Shown in pieces: positions 31,625 through 45,600 of a stretch of 64,000 nucleotides of DNA. The first letter of the stretch is position 1; each line of letters begins with the position of its first letter. Location: the NCBI GenBank assembly GCA_017591395.1, contig WEDG01006405.1, positions 45,533-109,532 of the forward strand, read 5' to 3'. Origin of the DNA: Schistocephalus solidus (lineage: Eukaryota; Platyhelminthes; Cestoda; Diphyllobothriidea; Diphyllobothriidae). The notes under the pieces were generated by a model. The model was not told where the DNA came from. It did no database searches and saw only the letters and a list, made by a program, of their open reading frames with translations. The translations under genes and the position numbers were made by a program.

Positions 31625-34600
31625 CTGTGTAAGAGGAAGAGAAGCAAGATGAGGAGAAGGTGGGCGAGGAGCGTGCAAATAGACAAAAAGCCGTTAAAGT
31701 GTCAAAGCAAAGCACACCTTCTGCAAAACGTCTGACGGACCAGTTGAAGCGGTATTTAGGGAGTCTGGGCAGTGATTGTACTCGGAGCACTATAAGCATC
31801 AGAGCGAACCTTTCGCCAAATAACTGTGTGAAACCTAAAACCCCCTATTCTTTGAAGCAGTCGGAAAACCAGATCGTGTGTGGCAGGCATAGATGGTCCG
31901 TTAAAATTTCGCAGCTACTCCGTCCATCATGCTTGTGTCTTGTCATTTTAATTTGGTCCCCCCATTGAAACACATTGGGGATGGGAGAGTAGATTGAGAT
32001 ATACGGCGTTCAAGTCTGCTTCCACATCAAAAACAACTCAGGAGCAAGTTACGACCGCGCCATTTGGATGGCAGCGACGGCGACGTAACCCGTCTATTGG
32101 TACGGTCAATCCACTGAATTTTTGTTGGTCAAAAGTATGACTTGCTTAAAGTTAGAAACAACTGTTGCCCATAATTCACTGTCTGTGTGTGGCTGCCTCA
32201 GATTTCGAAGCACGTAATCATAAATCCAGGAAATTTGTCAACGGACGAAGCCTGGGAAAATAGCTTGCGAATCCTAAATGGAGAAGGAACAAGGCAAGCA
32301 GAAACTCTAAGAAAGGAGAGTCTATACGTGCTTCTTCTCGCCTCTATAGGACTAGACTAAAACCCCTGACCTCTGAACGCCCTCAACCCTCTCCCCCGTA
32401 CTTACTGCCTATTAGATGTTTAAACTTGCGTCACTTTACCCTCCCTTAAGGCCTGATAATGAATAATCAAAAGCATGCATTCGCAAAACTCGACTTCTTA
32501 AAAAGTCTCTAAAAGTTTTGAATGCAAGCAGAAATTTGAAGTGGCTTAACGACCAAATACAATGAAAAGATTGCAGTTGACGAGGTGGAAGTAGACATCC
32601 TACTTGGCTACCCAGTTCTGGGAAGACCTCTTTTTAGTTGTGCTAGAAAGAGTGACCTCTCAACTCGGCACTTCATCTGTGGAATAGGATGACTCCCGCA
32701 AATACGTCCAACGAAGCAGGGAAGACTTGCATGTCAATTTGCTTTTAATGATCGAGAGACTCTTCCAGCGTCAACCTCACTCTCTAACCAAACAGATTTT
32801 AGTTCTGTAACCATAAGATATCAAGTGGACTAGAAATTCGGTTTGCGCGTCCAATATGAGGCCAAAAGCCACAATACGAATGGGTCCGCCCTTATTGAGA
32901 GAAGCAGCCTACAAGCACACCACCACACCGAATCATCTACCCAGTCGAGACGGCTGCCGGAGGGTGAAACTACAGTTGTCACCAGATTCGCGAAGTCATA
33001 GAAACCAAGACAGGTTAAAATGGCGTGGGGTGTCGTGCCACTAGAGGGCTTTAAATGCCATTGGACAGTGAAACCTTGGATCCTAAAAAACCCCAATAAC
33101 TGCAGTTAGGAGAACGATCTTGAAACAATCTTGCATATATGGTATCAGCCGTTTTGTCAAAGGCCTGAACCGGAGCAGGCCCTAGTCCTCCAGGCTACCT
33201 TGAAGAACTAGGGCGAATGGGTGCCGTTATATGTACGTGGTAGCAATTATTGACGTTTGTTAAAATTCACCAGGCAGCCCCGGCGTGAGCACAAAAGCAG
33301 CGCTGGTGCACTTTTAGAATTGGGCGATGCAAAAAGGGTTCATCTGTTTTCCGCATTTGAAGCAAAGATTACCATACTGCGCAGTTGAGGATAGGGTCCA
33401 CTTGAGTTCCAGGGCGCTTGCTAGCTCAATAAAGGCTAAAAATGCACACCAAAGTCTGCTGATGCGGAAGGATAAGATACGATCGCTGGAACGGGAAGTT
33501 TATTGGTCTGACTTTTCGGATTCTCACTCCATACCCATCATCAGAAACAGTGGCAGATAAGGATTATAGAGGCAAAAGGTGTGCAGTATTGATAGTCCGT
33601 AGTGTTCACGCGAACACATGCGTACTAAAATTAGAAGCCATCGCGACCACCGCGGAGGGACGTAATTGATGCCACGATGGCTTGGCCATCAGCGTACGAG
33701 TCGTTATCTGTCACTGTCTGTGGTGATGGGTTCGTCTCCTTGTGAAATGCTTCCTGGAACTCGACTTTTGCTTTTATAAGCGGTCGGCTATTCATGCACC
33801 CGTTTGGGATATATGTCCTAGAGTGTGTACAAATCGGCTTAAAACAAAGTTTGAACTGAGAAGCACGTCTGTAAACGGTCATTTCCAGACATGCTAATAA
33901 AGTCAATTGACGTTTAAATACGATTAAGTAGTTTAAATTGCACTGAAAAGGACTGGGGAGAGTGTAGCGGGCGAAACGAACAAATTTGAAGCACTGAATC
34001 AGTTTTGCAGTGCGAGGCCCTGTCGGTGTCGATTCCAGTGCACTGACGCGGGTAAAATCGAGAGATTTTTCGACTCTCTTCGTATGATGTACGCCTTGTC
34101 GACGGTGTACAAAGGTATTCCGCAACACGTATTTCATCTCATCGTCGTTGAAGATACAGCATGTGACCTATATCATGAAACCGTGATGATGGAAATTGAA
34201 ATGATCAACTGTTGGCAACTTAAATGCTGCGCATTTAATTGATTCGCCTAATCTATTGCGAAAAATGAACTTTTTATGCATATCGTGTTTATAAATAATT
34301 TAAAACAGTCAAAAGTTTAGCCAATTTCAGTGGAAATCTTCGTTGCCTTGAATTCCGGTGGTTTTCTATGATGCGAGCTATCGTAGGCTATGTTTGCGAA
34401 TCCGTGCGTTTTCTATAGGAAGAAAGTTATCCAAACTCGAGTTTTACTAAACGGAACGTGCCGCACTTGAAAATGGATTGTGTTATCTACGTTAATCAGA
34501 TAAAGCAAGGCACGAGTAAACAGGTTATTTTTAGAAACCCACACAAAAAATTATCTAGTAAGATACTTTTTTATGATTCAGTTTCCATTAATGCGTAAGT

Positions 34601-34893
34601 AAGAAACAGGACAGATGGAAGATTAGCAGTTGCAGCAATTTTGAAGTTTTCATAATGTCGCACTTTTCTGAAAAATGCTGCATTTCTCAGTAACTTAATA
34701 TTACTTTTTATATGCCTTTTTCAAATCGTTCAAAGTTGCTCACTATGATTTCAAAGCTTTGGTCCATTCGCTGGTGTCAGTTGGCGAGTAATTGCCAATC
34801 TTTTCGTAAATTTCGGCATGGTCAGAGAATCTAGGTGATCACAGTAGTTTTCCACTTCTCTTATGCGAGGAGGAAGAAGAAAAAAATACTTAC
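31625..34893. other. Intron 3 of reductase-like gene
   Basis: About 3.3 kb. Apart from a hammerhead/PLE-like end near 33.5 kb, no element or exon is recognised. The 168-codon minus frame at 33,631-34,137 has no domain I know. Confidence 0.6.
33455..33560 (-). repeat. PLE-type 3' end with hammerhead-like motif
   Basis: On the minus strand: CTGATGA (33,538-33,544), an extra T, a weak stem II GGGT/ATCC around a long loop, GAAA (33,514-33,517), AGTCAGAC, then 'ccaataaac'. The order matches the PLE ends at 23.5 and 25.0 kb (core, stem, GAAA, ~15 bases, AATAAA), suggesting a third PLE subfamily. No coding remnant is attached. Confidence 0.4.
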
Positions 34894-35132
34894 GAGGTGA
34901 CAACAGCGTTCTCCTTAGAGACAGCCTCGCCGCCGGGATAGAGGCTGCCGAAGGCCGAGCCAAGGGGATCGGAGCCACGCTGGATCATTAGAAAGTATGC
35001 GTTGGGTGGCGCCAGATCCTTCAGACGGTCCGACAGACGCACAGGCGTCACCCGACGGCGGAATCTGCACTGCAGCTGCTGCTTCACTTCGCTGTACTCG
35101 CCACCCAAATTCTCTCCTTCAGTGACCAGAAG
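34894..35132 (-). CDS. Ferric reductase-like gene, exon 3 (DOMON C-terminal half)
   Basis: Acceptor tttttgcccttcag and donor gtaagt frame 239 bases: 79 codons plus two bases of a Ser codon finished by exon 4. It encodes LLVTEGENLGGEYSEVKQQ, LQCRFRRRV and a stretch ending NAYFLMIQRGSDP..YPGGEAVSKENAVVT. The 'L.C.F.R' strand followed by a stretch ending in a long loop before the first membrane helix fits the C-terminal half of FRRS1 DOMON domains. Exons 2 and 3 join in phase 0. Confidence 0.88.
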
Positions 35133-38100
35133 CTGAAGGGCAAAAAATGGCGTTAGGTGTGATCGCCTCATATGAGTGGAAAGGCGTTTTGGTGTGTCGT
35201 CTCCTAATGTTAGCCGGCTTGACTGCCGTTGTATCCGCAACAGTGAGGTGAGCTGTGAAAAAGGTATTCTTGCACGCTTACGCAAGCATGTACGAGCACT
35301 CAAATACCACTGGCCTGATATCTGGGATTCACTGTCACGGCCCAGCATCAGAGACGGCCATAGATAAAGTTAGCACGGACGCACAGAGAGTGCAAGATGT
35401 GACTGTCACGCAGTGATCTCATCCCTGCTTTTTCATGGCTTACAACACAAGCGATCAAATAGTCGAGTAATTATTGCCCCAATCATCAAAACCAAAGATG
35501 AAATCGCAGTCACCAAGGACATGGACGCTGGCCCTCGATCAATAGTATTTCCGGCAAAGAAGACTCGAGCGCTTGAAGGTCTATTTTATTCACCTGAGGT
35601 CTCGAAGTTGCTCTCAGTGTCAGCCGAAAGATACCTAGTCTGCTGATTGCTGATGTCCCCGGCGATAGGTTCGGGGGGTGCATGTTACGTGTGAGGAGAA
35701 CAAAATTAGCGCTTGCGCGATCAAAGTTTTAGCAAGACAGGGGATTGCGAACCCCTCTATTCGAAGAGGCCTGCAATACCTTTCAGGGGATATTATTGCT
35801 AAGAGTAGGGTTGGGGATAATTTAAGCTTCGGACAAAGGCCAGCGTTAGTGTTCAGTTTAGGGTTTAAATTTAAAGGTTTGTGAGGGGATGAGTCCAGGC
35901 TTTGAGTTAGAGCATGGAAATATTAACTGCCTTCTGGAACTTTGCGTATGGCCGCCTGTATTTAAACACGATGTTGGGGGGATGGGTGGGGGCGGGTGAT
36001 TTATATTCCCACGTCTTTCCGAGTTTTATTCCTTCCAGTCACCCTCTGGAACCCAACACTTCGCTTTTTGGCGGCGGGGGGTGACCGCGGTCTAATCTTT
36101 CAGGACCATGTAAAGCGCGTTCGCCAATGTTTGGGCAGTTAAAAGGAGGTTACATGTACAAAAACAGGTAGCCATGAGTCGGGTAAATGATGTCCCAGTG
36201 ATTAAACCAACGCCGGAAAATGACCCAGATTCGGCAACCAGTATGTGTATTGCAGAGCCGAACGTGGAAGATGACAAGAAACCAGGAATGACACGTTTTG
36301 CGTGGCCATCCGCAGTTAACAGGCTTAAAAATGTCATAACTGTCTAGCCAGTCGAAAGCAACCGATGCCGCACGTGGTATACTAGGACAATACCAGAGCA
36401 CTCCGAAACAACCAGTATTTTACAGATACGCAGGTAATGTTGAAAATAAATTCTATGCAAGTAAGGGCAAACGGTGGTCCAGCGAGTCTTGGATGATAAG
36501 GTCGGAAACTCGGGAAAATCGGCGAGACTCGCACACAGCACCACAACCCTGTAGTTTTGGAGTCCGAAAACGTGAAGTTCGCTCGAGCTAGCAGTCTGCA
36601 TAATCAGCTGGGAAAAAGCAACGGGGTCTTAATGAATTCCTTTTGAATAGGCTTGGCGTTGAACTGTATGTGTCAGACTACGGCAGATAATTTTAAAAGG
36701 CGAAACTAAAACAAAGAAGGCCCTTTGGAGACGAGAAAGATCGCAGCCATCTAGAGCAGGCTTTCCTCGTTTTGCGAATACGTGGGAATTGATAAACTAG
36801 GTTTCGATCACTATTATTTACTAACTTAAGTAATAACTTAACTGTATTTACCGTTAGTAATAACGCTGGTAGTCCATCGACGCTCCCTAGCACCATAAGG
36901 AGCTATTATACCGTAACATGAGAAACAAATCGAGGTGCTTAAATTTTTGTTTCAACTGGGCCGCCAAAATAACAGCCTAATTTCAGTTTTCTAATCTCCT
37001 CTGAAACTGATACGTTAACTTGGAATAAATCATTCGAACCAAGATTTATTAGGCCTGGTTTGAAAGTTTATATGAAAATTTGGGCCAAAGTCCATCAGTT
37101 TCGGGCTGCCAACAGGCAGTCAGTAGTATGCAAACGCTGAATGATTTACCATACTGACAGCAGAGGCATTAGCTAGAAGGGGTTCGACTCATCACTGGGT
37201 CTCCCAGCCATTGTTAACTTGTCAGCTTTTTAATCTGCTCCGAAATTACGCTGTGAACGCGGAGTAAATCATTCGGCAAATAACTTTTCAGGTTCGTTAA
37301 AAATTTGATAGGAATATTTGAGTCGAAATCCATTAGCTAGAAAGTTATAACCGCATAATTTGACATTGATTCTCACTGTGAACCAGGTGCACTGTAAGTC
37401 TATATGTATGTCTGAGAGCGGCTCGCAGATTGACGAAACTCAAGAAACTAGAGCCAGGGAGTGTCTCCGACGCTCCTCGCAGTACATATACCCCTACTGT
37501 TTGCAAGTAACGGGGGCTGCACAAAACAGCTGTCCACTCACACTACATCTACAGGTCGGCTCTGAACGGCGCAATCGGAATGCAGGCTCTAAACGAGGGA
37601 TAATGCCTAGGCAAGAACACCTCTATTCATATCACATCACAATACAAAGTTGTTGCCCAGTTCATTTTATCTTCCCTCCCCGTCGGAAATTTCGTCACCT
37701 CTAACCAACCGTTCCTCTCCCTCTGTTCCAGCTGCTAGCATTGATCCCGCAGTTTCGGTTTGCTGATAGCGTCCAGAAAATGCCACATTTTATCCTAGTG
37801 ATTGGCTTATCTCTGGTGACCTACTCCTGCAGTCAAAGTAAACTGACTGACGTACCTCGGGAATAGCCTTTCAATAATCGCCTTTTGTCTCGCAAAAGTC
37901 AGCTGAGCCTTTAGCATGTGTGGTCCAATCGGAGATGAAGGGGTGGGCAATATGGCAAAGTCAAAGATACCTAGTATACCAGACAGACTGCAGTCACAGA
38001 AAACCAGTCAAAGTAAACTAGTATACCAGACAGACATGTGATTATGCTGCTTCCTCAGTCTCCTACATTTTACCAATAAAGACGGTCAATGTAGTCGTAG

Positions 38101-39504
38101 CAAACTACGTACGAGCTCCTTGAGCTTAGCTAAAGCTACCACGGCTATTGAGCGGCAAAATAAAAGGAGAGATTTAGTCCGCTCTCCAGTGAGTGCTTAT
38201 GTAAACTTTTCAGACGTGTCCCTCGTCTGAAAATCAGCATAAATGGCTCCAACTGGCAGACGCATTACACCAAAACGTGAGTCTGGTTGAGTCGCGGCAG
38301 GCATCCATCGGACTGCGCACAAATCGCGCGAGCCCATAACTATCGCCGCGCATGCGCCCGGTGACATGCCTTAGACGTCAACCTTCCCGCCACCTCAGTC
38401 ACTGCGCCGAATCCCATGAACCCGTTGCTTGACAGACCTGGACAATCGACTAGTACAGGAGAGAGCAAGCAGAGTGACACCTGCACTGGCGAATCCATCC
38501 TCACGACACATCAATGCTTTTCTCACTAAAACGAAGCTGACAGGCTCGAACTTATAGCGACAGACCAAAACTGCGGGCCTGGAAGGTTGCCAACCGACGG
38601 CATAACTACGGTCTTCACAGGACTGAGAGCCGGTCTGAAATGACTGATTCTTTATGTGGCCTTTATGGCACTATCACACATTTCTGATCCAAGTCGTTCT
38701 CTTACGCTGTTGGGTTTAAATCATGCGTGGGTGGCACGCGTCGTCGTGGCACGCGTAGATGGGTTTTTAAAGTTTGTTTGTCATTGTGGCAATGTCGGTG
38801 AGGATCTAGAGAGAGGTAGATGCTGTGAAATTCTGCCTAATCGTGAAAGGAATTTACACGGTGTTATGCTAACTCTCTGGGACACCCGGTGGACGTCGTT
38901 GTATGCGATCGTCTTAAGAATAAAAGTAGAAAAAAAATGAAGGCTTACAAGTATGCGAAATGTCATTAGCTGGGTTATTTTCAGCCACGTCAATTATTTT
39001 ACATTATCTTTAGGGAGTGTAAAGCAGATAAAATATATCAGCTGCCACCTACGACATGTCCTGCTCACTGCGTCCACCTGGTAACTGGAAAGACAAGTGC
39101 GCTGATCACAAGTACAACGGTAATTGTCCTCTTAATCCGATAGGAGAGGAATTCGAATCTTCAGCTAACCCTATCGGCTGAAATTCTGTGTACTATCCCT
39201 TCTGACTTGTGCGACGGATGCATTTATGTGAAAAACTGGACTGTATGAGCAAAATCGCCTATAACCGGACATTTGGCAAGTCGCTCTCCACGAGTCCTAC
39301 ACTCTCCTTGGGCGGTTTACAGTAGGGTACCCAGTCCTTCTTGGCGCAGAGCTCAGTGTGCAAGCTTAGGCTGTAAGAAATGAGATGTATTCAGATTTCG
39401 CTGGATATTTGCGCGTAGGAAACTTGACTGAGTTGTAGGGGGACTTGTCCGACCCCTACCCTCCTGGTTGACAAGAAAAGTACTGAAGAATGTGAAGGAG
39501 TTAC
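35133..39504. other. Intron 2 of reductase-like gene
   Basis: About 4.4 kb, no repeat or exon recognised with confidence. G-runs near 35,975-36,080 and a CpG-richer stretch at 38,270-38,600 stand out in composition only. Confidence 0.55.
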
Positions 39505-39627
39505 CGTCGGATCGTCATCAACACTGACGAGCTGATTCGAGATGGACGCTTCGGGACGATAGCCAGCGCGAACAACTGTTTTCATATTGTAGGTGTCATA
39601 GTAGCATCCTACGAATCCATCGCCGCC
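39505..39627 (-). CDS. Ferric reductase-like gene, exon 2 (DOMON middle)
   Basis: Acceptor ttcctccaag and donor gtaact frame 123 bases, exactly 41 codons in phase 0. It encodes GGDGFVGCYYDTYNMKTVVRAG through SVDDDPT. After the FSKD strand of exon 1, the 'GGDGFVGCY' turn is the DOMON feature 'MG.D.V..C'. The join restores the expected domain without gap. The donor GTAACT is slightly weak but fits. The acceptor lacks a long pyrimidine run yet has 'tttctgctttcctcc'. Confidence 0.88.
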
Positions 39628-42600
39628 CTTGGAGGAAAGCAGAAAAATAAAAGGTATGATAGTATTCAATCAGGCAGTGCGCAGGGTGGGGTGAAACGAC
39701 TGGCTAGCGGATGATAAGTGGACATTATGGAAACCTAACCGAAGCTCCGCGAGAATAAGGAGTTGGCAAAATAGACAGAGGTCCGCACATAAAATGGAAA
39801 AAATGAGGTGATCAAACGCCTGCCGGACTGGCAGCCAACTTAACCAATTTACACACCACCAGGGAAAAGTTGTTATATAGGGTAGCAGCAATGAGTCAAT
39901 GAAATGAGTGCTAACGAAATATATCGTGCAGGGCATTCGGCGTCCCCGGTAAAAAGGAGAGCTTTTTGAAATGACAGGGCCGATAAACAGGTAATATCTG
40001 ACCAGTGATTTAGTAGAGCCAAATGTTATTACGTGTTTGTAGAAGAAACATTTCTGGAAAACCTAGGGACGGATGTTTGCTGGGATGATGCAGTCATGCA
40101 GGCCACAGGCTAGGCAGCTTTGCTTATAATGTCCCCTTAAGGTCCGCTTTCAGTCCAATGACGAGCAAAGTCTTCATGGTTTTTGACGTCACTTTGTCAG
40201 TTTGCTCTTAAGCGAAGCACTGATCATACCGGCTGTTTTTTTCGATCACCAAATGGATATTATGGTCAAAAATTCCAGGCTTTGGGTTTACGATTGGCCT
40301 CCTTCGATTGACTATTTCCGCCCTTACGAGATGCGTTTCGAATGCATACGAAACCCTCATCAGCAGGGCAGATAGGTTTCCCGTGCACCATTTTTCTCCT
40401 CACGAATCACATCCATTGTAAACCCTACTTCAAGCTACTCTGACGGCGCCGACAAGTGAGCGTCCAATAAAACAGTCATCATTAGCAAAAGCACACATAA
40501 GCCACTGATCATACTTAGTAGTTCAGAATTTCTTGTGAATAATTTTAATTCGCATTGATGGTGCCAATACGAGTGTTGACTAAACCAAGCTTAAAACACA
40601 ATTATCCTAAGTAAACAGTGGGAGTGTTTCCTTTGAATCTGTTTTGCCCAAATGTTTAACCCTGCGGTTCGCCCTCCGCAAACTGGCTGCAGTCAACCCA
40701 TTCAGAACCAACCTCAATAAATAAACTTCCGTGGCATAGATGCAAGTAAAATGGCAATTCGATATGACGTTCAAGGTTCGCGCAGGGTGCCTAAAACGCA
40801 GCTGATCGTCTCTGTCATCGTGGCAGAGGTGGCAGCTAGCAAAAGCTGTTGGTGTGTGCGACGAAGTATGCGAAGCGAAGGGAGAAACATCCGCCCACAG
40901 ATTCGGCCTCGAATAGGAGCTGAAGGAGGCGGTAGTAGCGCGCGGTTTTGCAGTCGTCTTTTGGTGCTGCCACTGTCGCCGTGCACGCCACAGCAGCAAT
41001 AGCAGCACCAGTAACGGCAGCTAGGCCAACAGGGAGATGTGCAATCGTGCAGCCTGAAAGTTGACCGCCGATTGGACGGGCAGGTGCACGCAACTACCAT
41101 GTTAGGTCGATAAGACTGGCAGCATTGGTTGGGACGATTCGTAGTCGACCAGTTTGAAGAGGGTGTTGCAGGCAAACCGACCGGGTAAACAAAATATGGT
41201 AATTAATGAGAAGTTCATCCTTATGACCGGAAGAGAGAATAGTCTGTAAATGGTCAACATGTAAAAGTTAGGATGCAGATTTCAAAATCTAAGCACTAAT
41301 TCGTTAAAAATGCATACACATAGATTCACAGAAAGTCAGAGTTAGCAAGCATCCGCTCGCTGAGACATGGAAAGGTTAATTTACCAGTCAAACCACAATT
41401 CGGAACATAAACATTTAAAAAGACGGGTATCCGATTTGTGCGCATTAAACTGACTAGTTCGAGGAGGCGGTTTATGTTATCTGAATTTTAAATCCCACTT
41501 GCCTCACAAAGGAAAGTCTTGGTTTCTTGTTTGTAGTTTCTTGTTTGTAGTTTAGGTTCCTTTGCTTAGGAAAAGGCAAACCACTCAGTTTCTAGAAGGG
41601 AATGCCTTGTCATTTAACTGCGAAATCTATCGTGCAGTTTATTCATCGGAAATTAAGCACATTAAATCTGGAGATTATAATTTCAAGGAGCATGCTTGAT
41701 CTAAAATCCTGGTTAGCGAGGCTGGTTAGTGAGGTGGACAGTTCCAAATGTCTCCTGAGCGGATTGTTGGCAAATGGACGAAGAAAGGGACTATCGCAAC
41801 CAGAATCGAGGTTATTCGCAGAAATTCTGAAAATTCGCAAAGGTACTTCTGAACCTGTCGCGACGCGAAATACGTCATCATGATCGGCACATATATCATC
41901 CAGCTGGTCAGCCCTCATTAATGACTGCGGATGCGGGCTATGCCGTGATGAAACGAATGGAAACTGGGAGGCGAATTAAGTATATCGACTTCTTCTCCCA
42001 CGACTTCTTAAGGATAACCATATTATCAAGGAGAGCTGGCTGAGGTGTTTTAGGCCCAGGCTTAGCCGTCCGCCCACGGGTCCAGTGTTACGGTCCTTGA
42101 TCTGATAGCACTGTCAACTTTGAAGCTCGAAAACTGGCTCGACGCAGTGGTTCTCAGACCTCTGCTAGAAGAAACAGTGGATCAAGCTCCCAAGATTCAC
42201 GATCACAATTCAAAAATGATGAAATGTGCAATTTGAGATAGTGCCGAGAACAGTTGGGTTGACTACGAGCACAGTTATTTGAAGTATAAGAAATTTGCTT
42301 TAACGAATAAAATTTATTTTAATTGAACCTTCAAGGAATAAAACATTATAAAGAGCCAAAACAGACAGCTGGGATAGAATTTCGTCTTGGAGGTAGGCAG
42401 CTTTCACTCAAAATAGAATCAAAAATTAAATCACATCCCAGTTAATTAATCTACATTGAATAGTAAGTGTGTTATTTCTGTGAGATAACCTTTAGTAGGC
42501 ATGAGAATTTTAATTAAGCTGGATGCGTTCAATTCTAGCAGGGGGAAGGATCTAAACCAGATGTGAGCATCAGTATCAAGGCCTTAGAAACCGAGCAGCA

Positions 42601-45600
42601 TGCGCCTGACAAACCAGCAGTCGAAGATCCTATTCATGTGTGTTGTGGGTTATGCTAAAACTTTGTTCTTGTGACGGGTCTATCTAAAAGGCGAGTGAAG
42701 CAAAGTTATAAGAATTTTAAAGCGTCTTTTATGCAACTGGACTTCTATCTTTCCAGGCACCAAATTGAAGACGGATAAGAAAATTCAATGTCTGTCAGTT
42801 AAATCACCACACTATGCTTACAAGTTTAAACTAAGTAAATCCATCTCAAAATGAGGTCACTCTCCTTCAAAAAAAATAAATTGAAATGGCTGGTTCGCAG
42901 TTTGGTCCCTTGGCTTGGAAGCAGTAGCATTTTCAGTCACTTGAGCTACATTCGCGTGTGATGGACAGAAGTTGGATCACACCTTAGGCCTTAAACTGTC
43001 ATTTTTTAATAAGAGGTATGAAGATCACACATCATGAAAACGGTGATTGAGGACTTTCATCGAACATACTGGCTCACCTAGTAAGCGCAATTCCTGCAAG
43101 TGGGAACATCGGTAAAATATCATATTTTCGTGCATAGACAGGCATGCAATTAGAGCATTATGCACTCTATCGCGGAGTTAAAAATAGGTCGCGCTCTTCC
43201 AATGCTACCATACATCCAAAATTCGTGACCCGGAGGACTTTTAGCTGACTGCGGCTTTATGGCACCTCGTACGAATAAGAGATTCTGACTCTTTAATTCA
43301 AGTTCACATGAATTGAAGTAAAGGCCTGCGCGTAACGTGCAAAAAGAGGGCATTCAATGTCTGATCGATCACTGTTTGGAGATCAGCTTCTTACTAGAAT
43401 ATGATAAGTGTGAGAAGAGTAGATGAAGTCAAGTGTGTACTTGCAATTTATAACAATTTGCTGGGTTAACGATGGTTCTCTTCTACCCCGCCGTAGTGTT
43501 TTTTTTAGTACCACCCGTGCAAGTGAGAGATTGGATAAAAATCCTGTTAATTTATTGGGAAAACAAGTTCGGTAGTTTATTGCTTCAAAAAGGGTAGCAA
43601 GAAATTTAATCAAGAACTCAAATTTGAACGTGTATATGCTAGATGCCAGAACAAGGCGGTAGAATATACTTAGTAAAAAAAGGAACAAACGCTGATGTTC
43701 ATCCAGGAAATTGCCTCAATTGAGATGAAGTTCATAAGTAGAGAACGAAACAGGATGAATTTTACCTGAACCGTATGAGTGGGTTGCAAAGAACACGAAA
43801 ATAGACACTATCGGGAGCGACGGTCGTGGCTTGCAGAATCAAAATTCTGGTTTGGAAGCACTGACTGGCTATTCCAGTACTTTGCGTTCAAAACCGTCCC
43901 GGTGCTACGCCAATCTCCTTTACTCCATTACAGGCTTATGTGAGATTTTTTGACTTCAATTATCTATGCGAACCAATATAGATGTGAAAAAGCACGCAAA
44001 GTTAATTGGTGAATTAACACAACTTCCTGTCCATACCTTGAGTCCACGTGTGCGTCTATCAACCAGAAAGTATCTTTAAGATCCTGGCTAAGAATGAAAT
44101 GTTCGATTTAGTTTCATTTTTTATTCTCGTGCCTGAAACATCTGCATGTCGGACGCCAAAAGCAAACTATGTATGGCATGCACAATAAGATCATTAAACA
44201 CCGAATACCACCCTCATGATGACGCAACTCGTGCCGAATTCAAGGATGCTTGTAAGGTTCAGAAAGTTATTTTTTTAAAAAAAAGCACTTATCGACATAT
44301 GGGTCAACATAACTCAGCATTTCAACAATTATCACTACTATGGAATCGTGACCAGATTTGATGATAACATAAATGCGCAAGGGAACTTGTATAACAGTAT
44401 ACGAAAAACGTTCTCTGTCAAACAGACTACGAAGAAACACTAGGATACCGCAGATATTTTATAATTCTTAATTAAAATTGGCAAATCTAGAGTTTGCCCT
44501 CGGTATGCCGAGTGACAATTGTCTTGGCAATACCGACTACATTAACTTGGCTTTCGTAAGCCATTCACACATCCATGGAAGCCTTGATAAGCCCATATAC
44601 TCCACGAACGCAGATGATCATAAAACAGACTGCATGGCCAAGCATGTAAATAATTTGGCCTGCTAAAGCAGTAAGCTGAAATTTTTTCCAAAATCAAGAG
44701 ACAAAAAAACGAGAAAAACCGCTTTAAACAAGCCTTGTTTCAAAGGTGGCTGGTTATAAGCAAGTCAATTTTGGTTGCGAATGCTTCGTCTTCAGGCATG
44801 AAGCACTGCAAAGATAGCAAGGCGTTCAAGACCCGGAACAACTGTTTGCTCTCCAAATTTGCTGGGGTGACAGGATAATTACTTGTGTCATTTATTTTAA
44901 AAGACATGAGTTTATTGTTATTGGAAGTACCGCATTCAGTCAGTAAAACGCGTGTAATATTGATCATGATTTGTTACGAACGACTTAGGAGAAAGTTAAT
45001 CTAGAATGTGAATATTAGGAAAAAAATAGTAGCCCAAAGGAATTAGGCCAGGCCATAACGGAGGTCGTAACTCTTTTTACGGAAAACTGAAATGACGTAA
45101 AAGGATTTTTAGGAAATTATAAAAATTTAAATTTTCGAGTTTTTTTAAGAGAAAAAGAGATCGCAAGATTAATCACAGGTGACAATGAGAGCCTGTCCTT
45201 ACGGAGAACAGCCGTGGTTAACAGATCGAAGTTATACCCTTTGTGAATGGGAGTGGGCGTTTGGAACTAATGGAAGAAATATCTCTGAACTCTGAGTGAA
45301 AGGTATAGGATTAGAAATAAAGGTTCTCTTGATAAAATTTTCGGTAGAGAAAAGTACTATGGGGAATTAATGGCCTGTACTAGTTATGAATGAATTGCTA
45401 TTTTTTAATTTTATCCATTTGGCATATTTGGGCACAGATGCACATGCGTCTAACAACAAGATGGGTTTCCAATCCAGAAAATTATTCCGACTGTCTATTA
45501 GTATTTTTTGCTGTAGGATATGTTTAATCAATAATAAAGGATTGATAGCAGGTAATACTCTTCAATGTGATGGGCACTTGCTTGCCTAAGGTCACTTGTT

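Noticed and set aside
33631..34137. 168-codon minus frame as an extra exon of the reductase
   Set aside because: It lies in intron 3, is not needed to complete the DOMON-b561 frame, and has no membrane helix, DOMON motif or convincing acceptor/donor pair.
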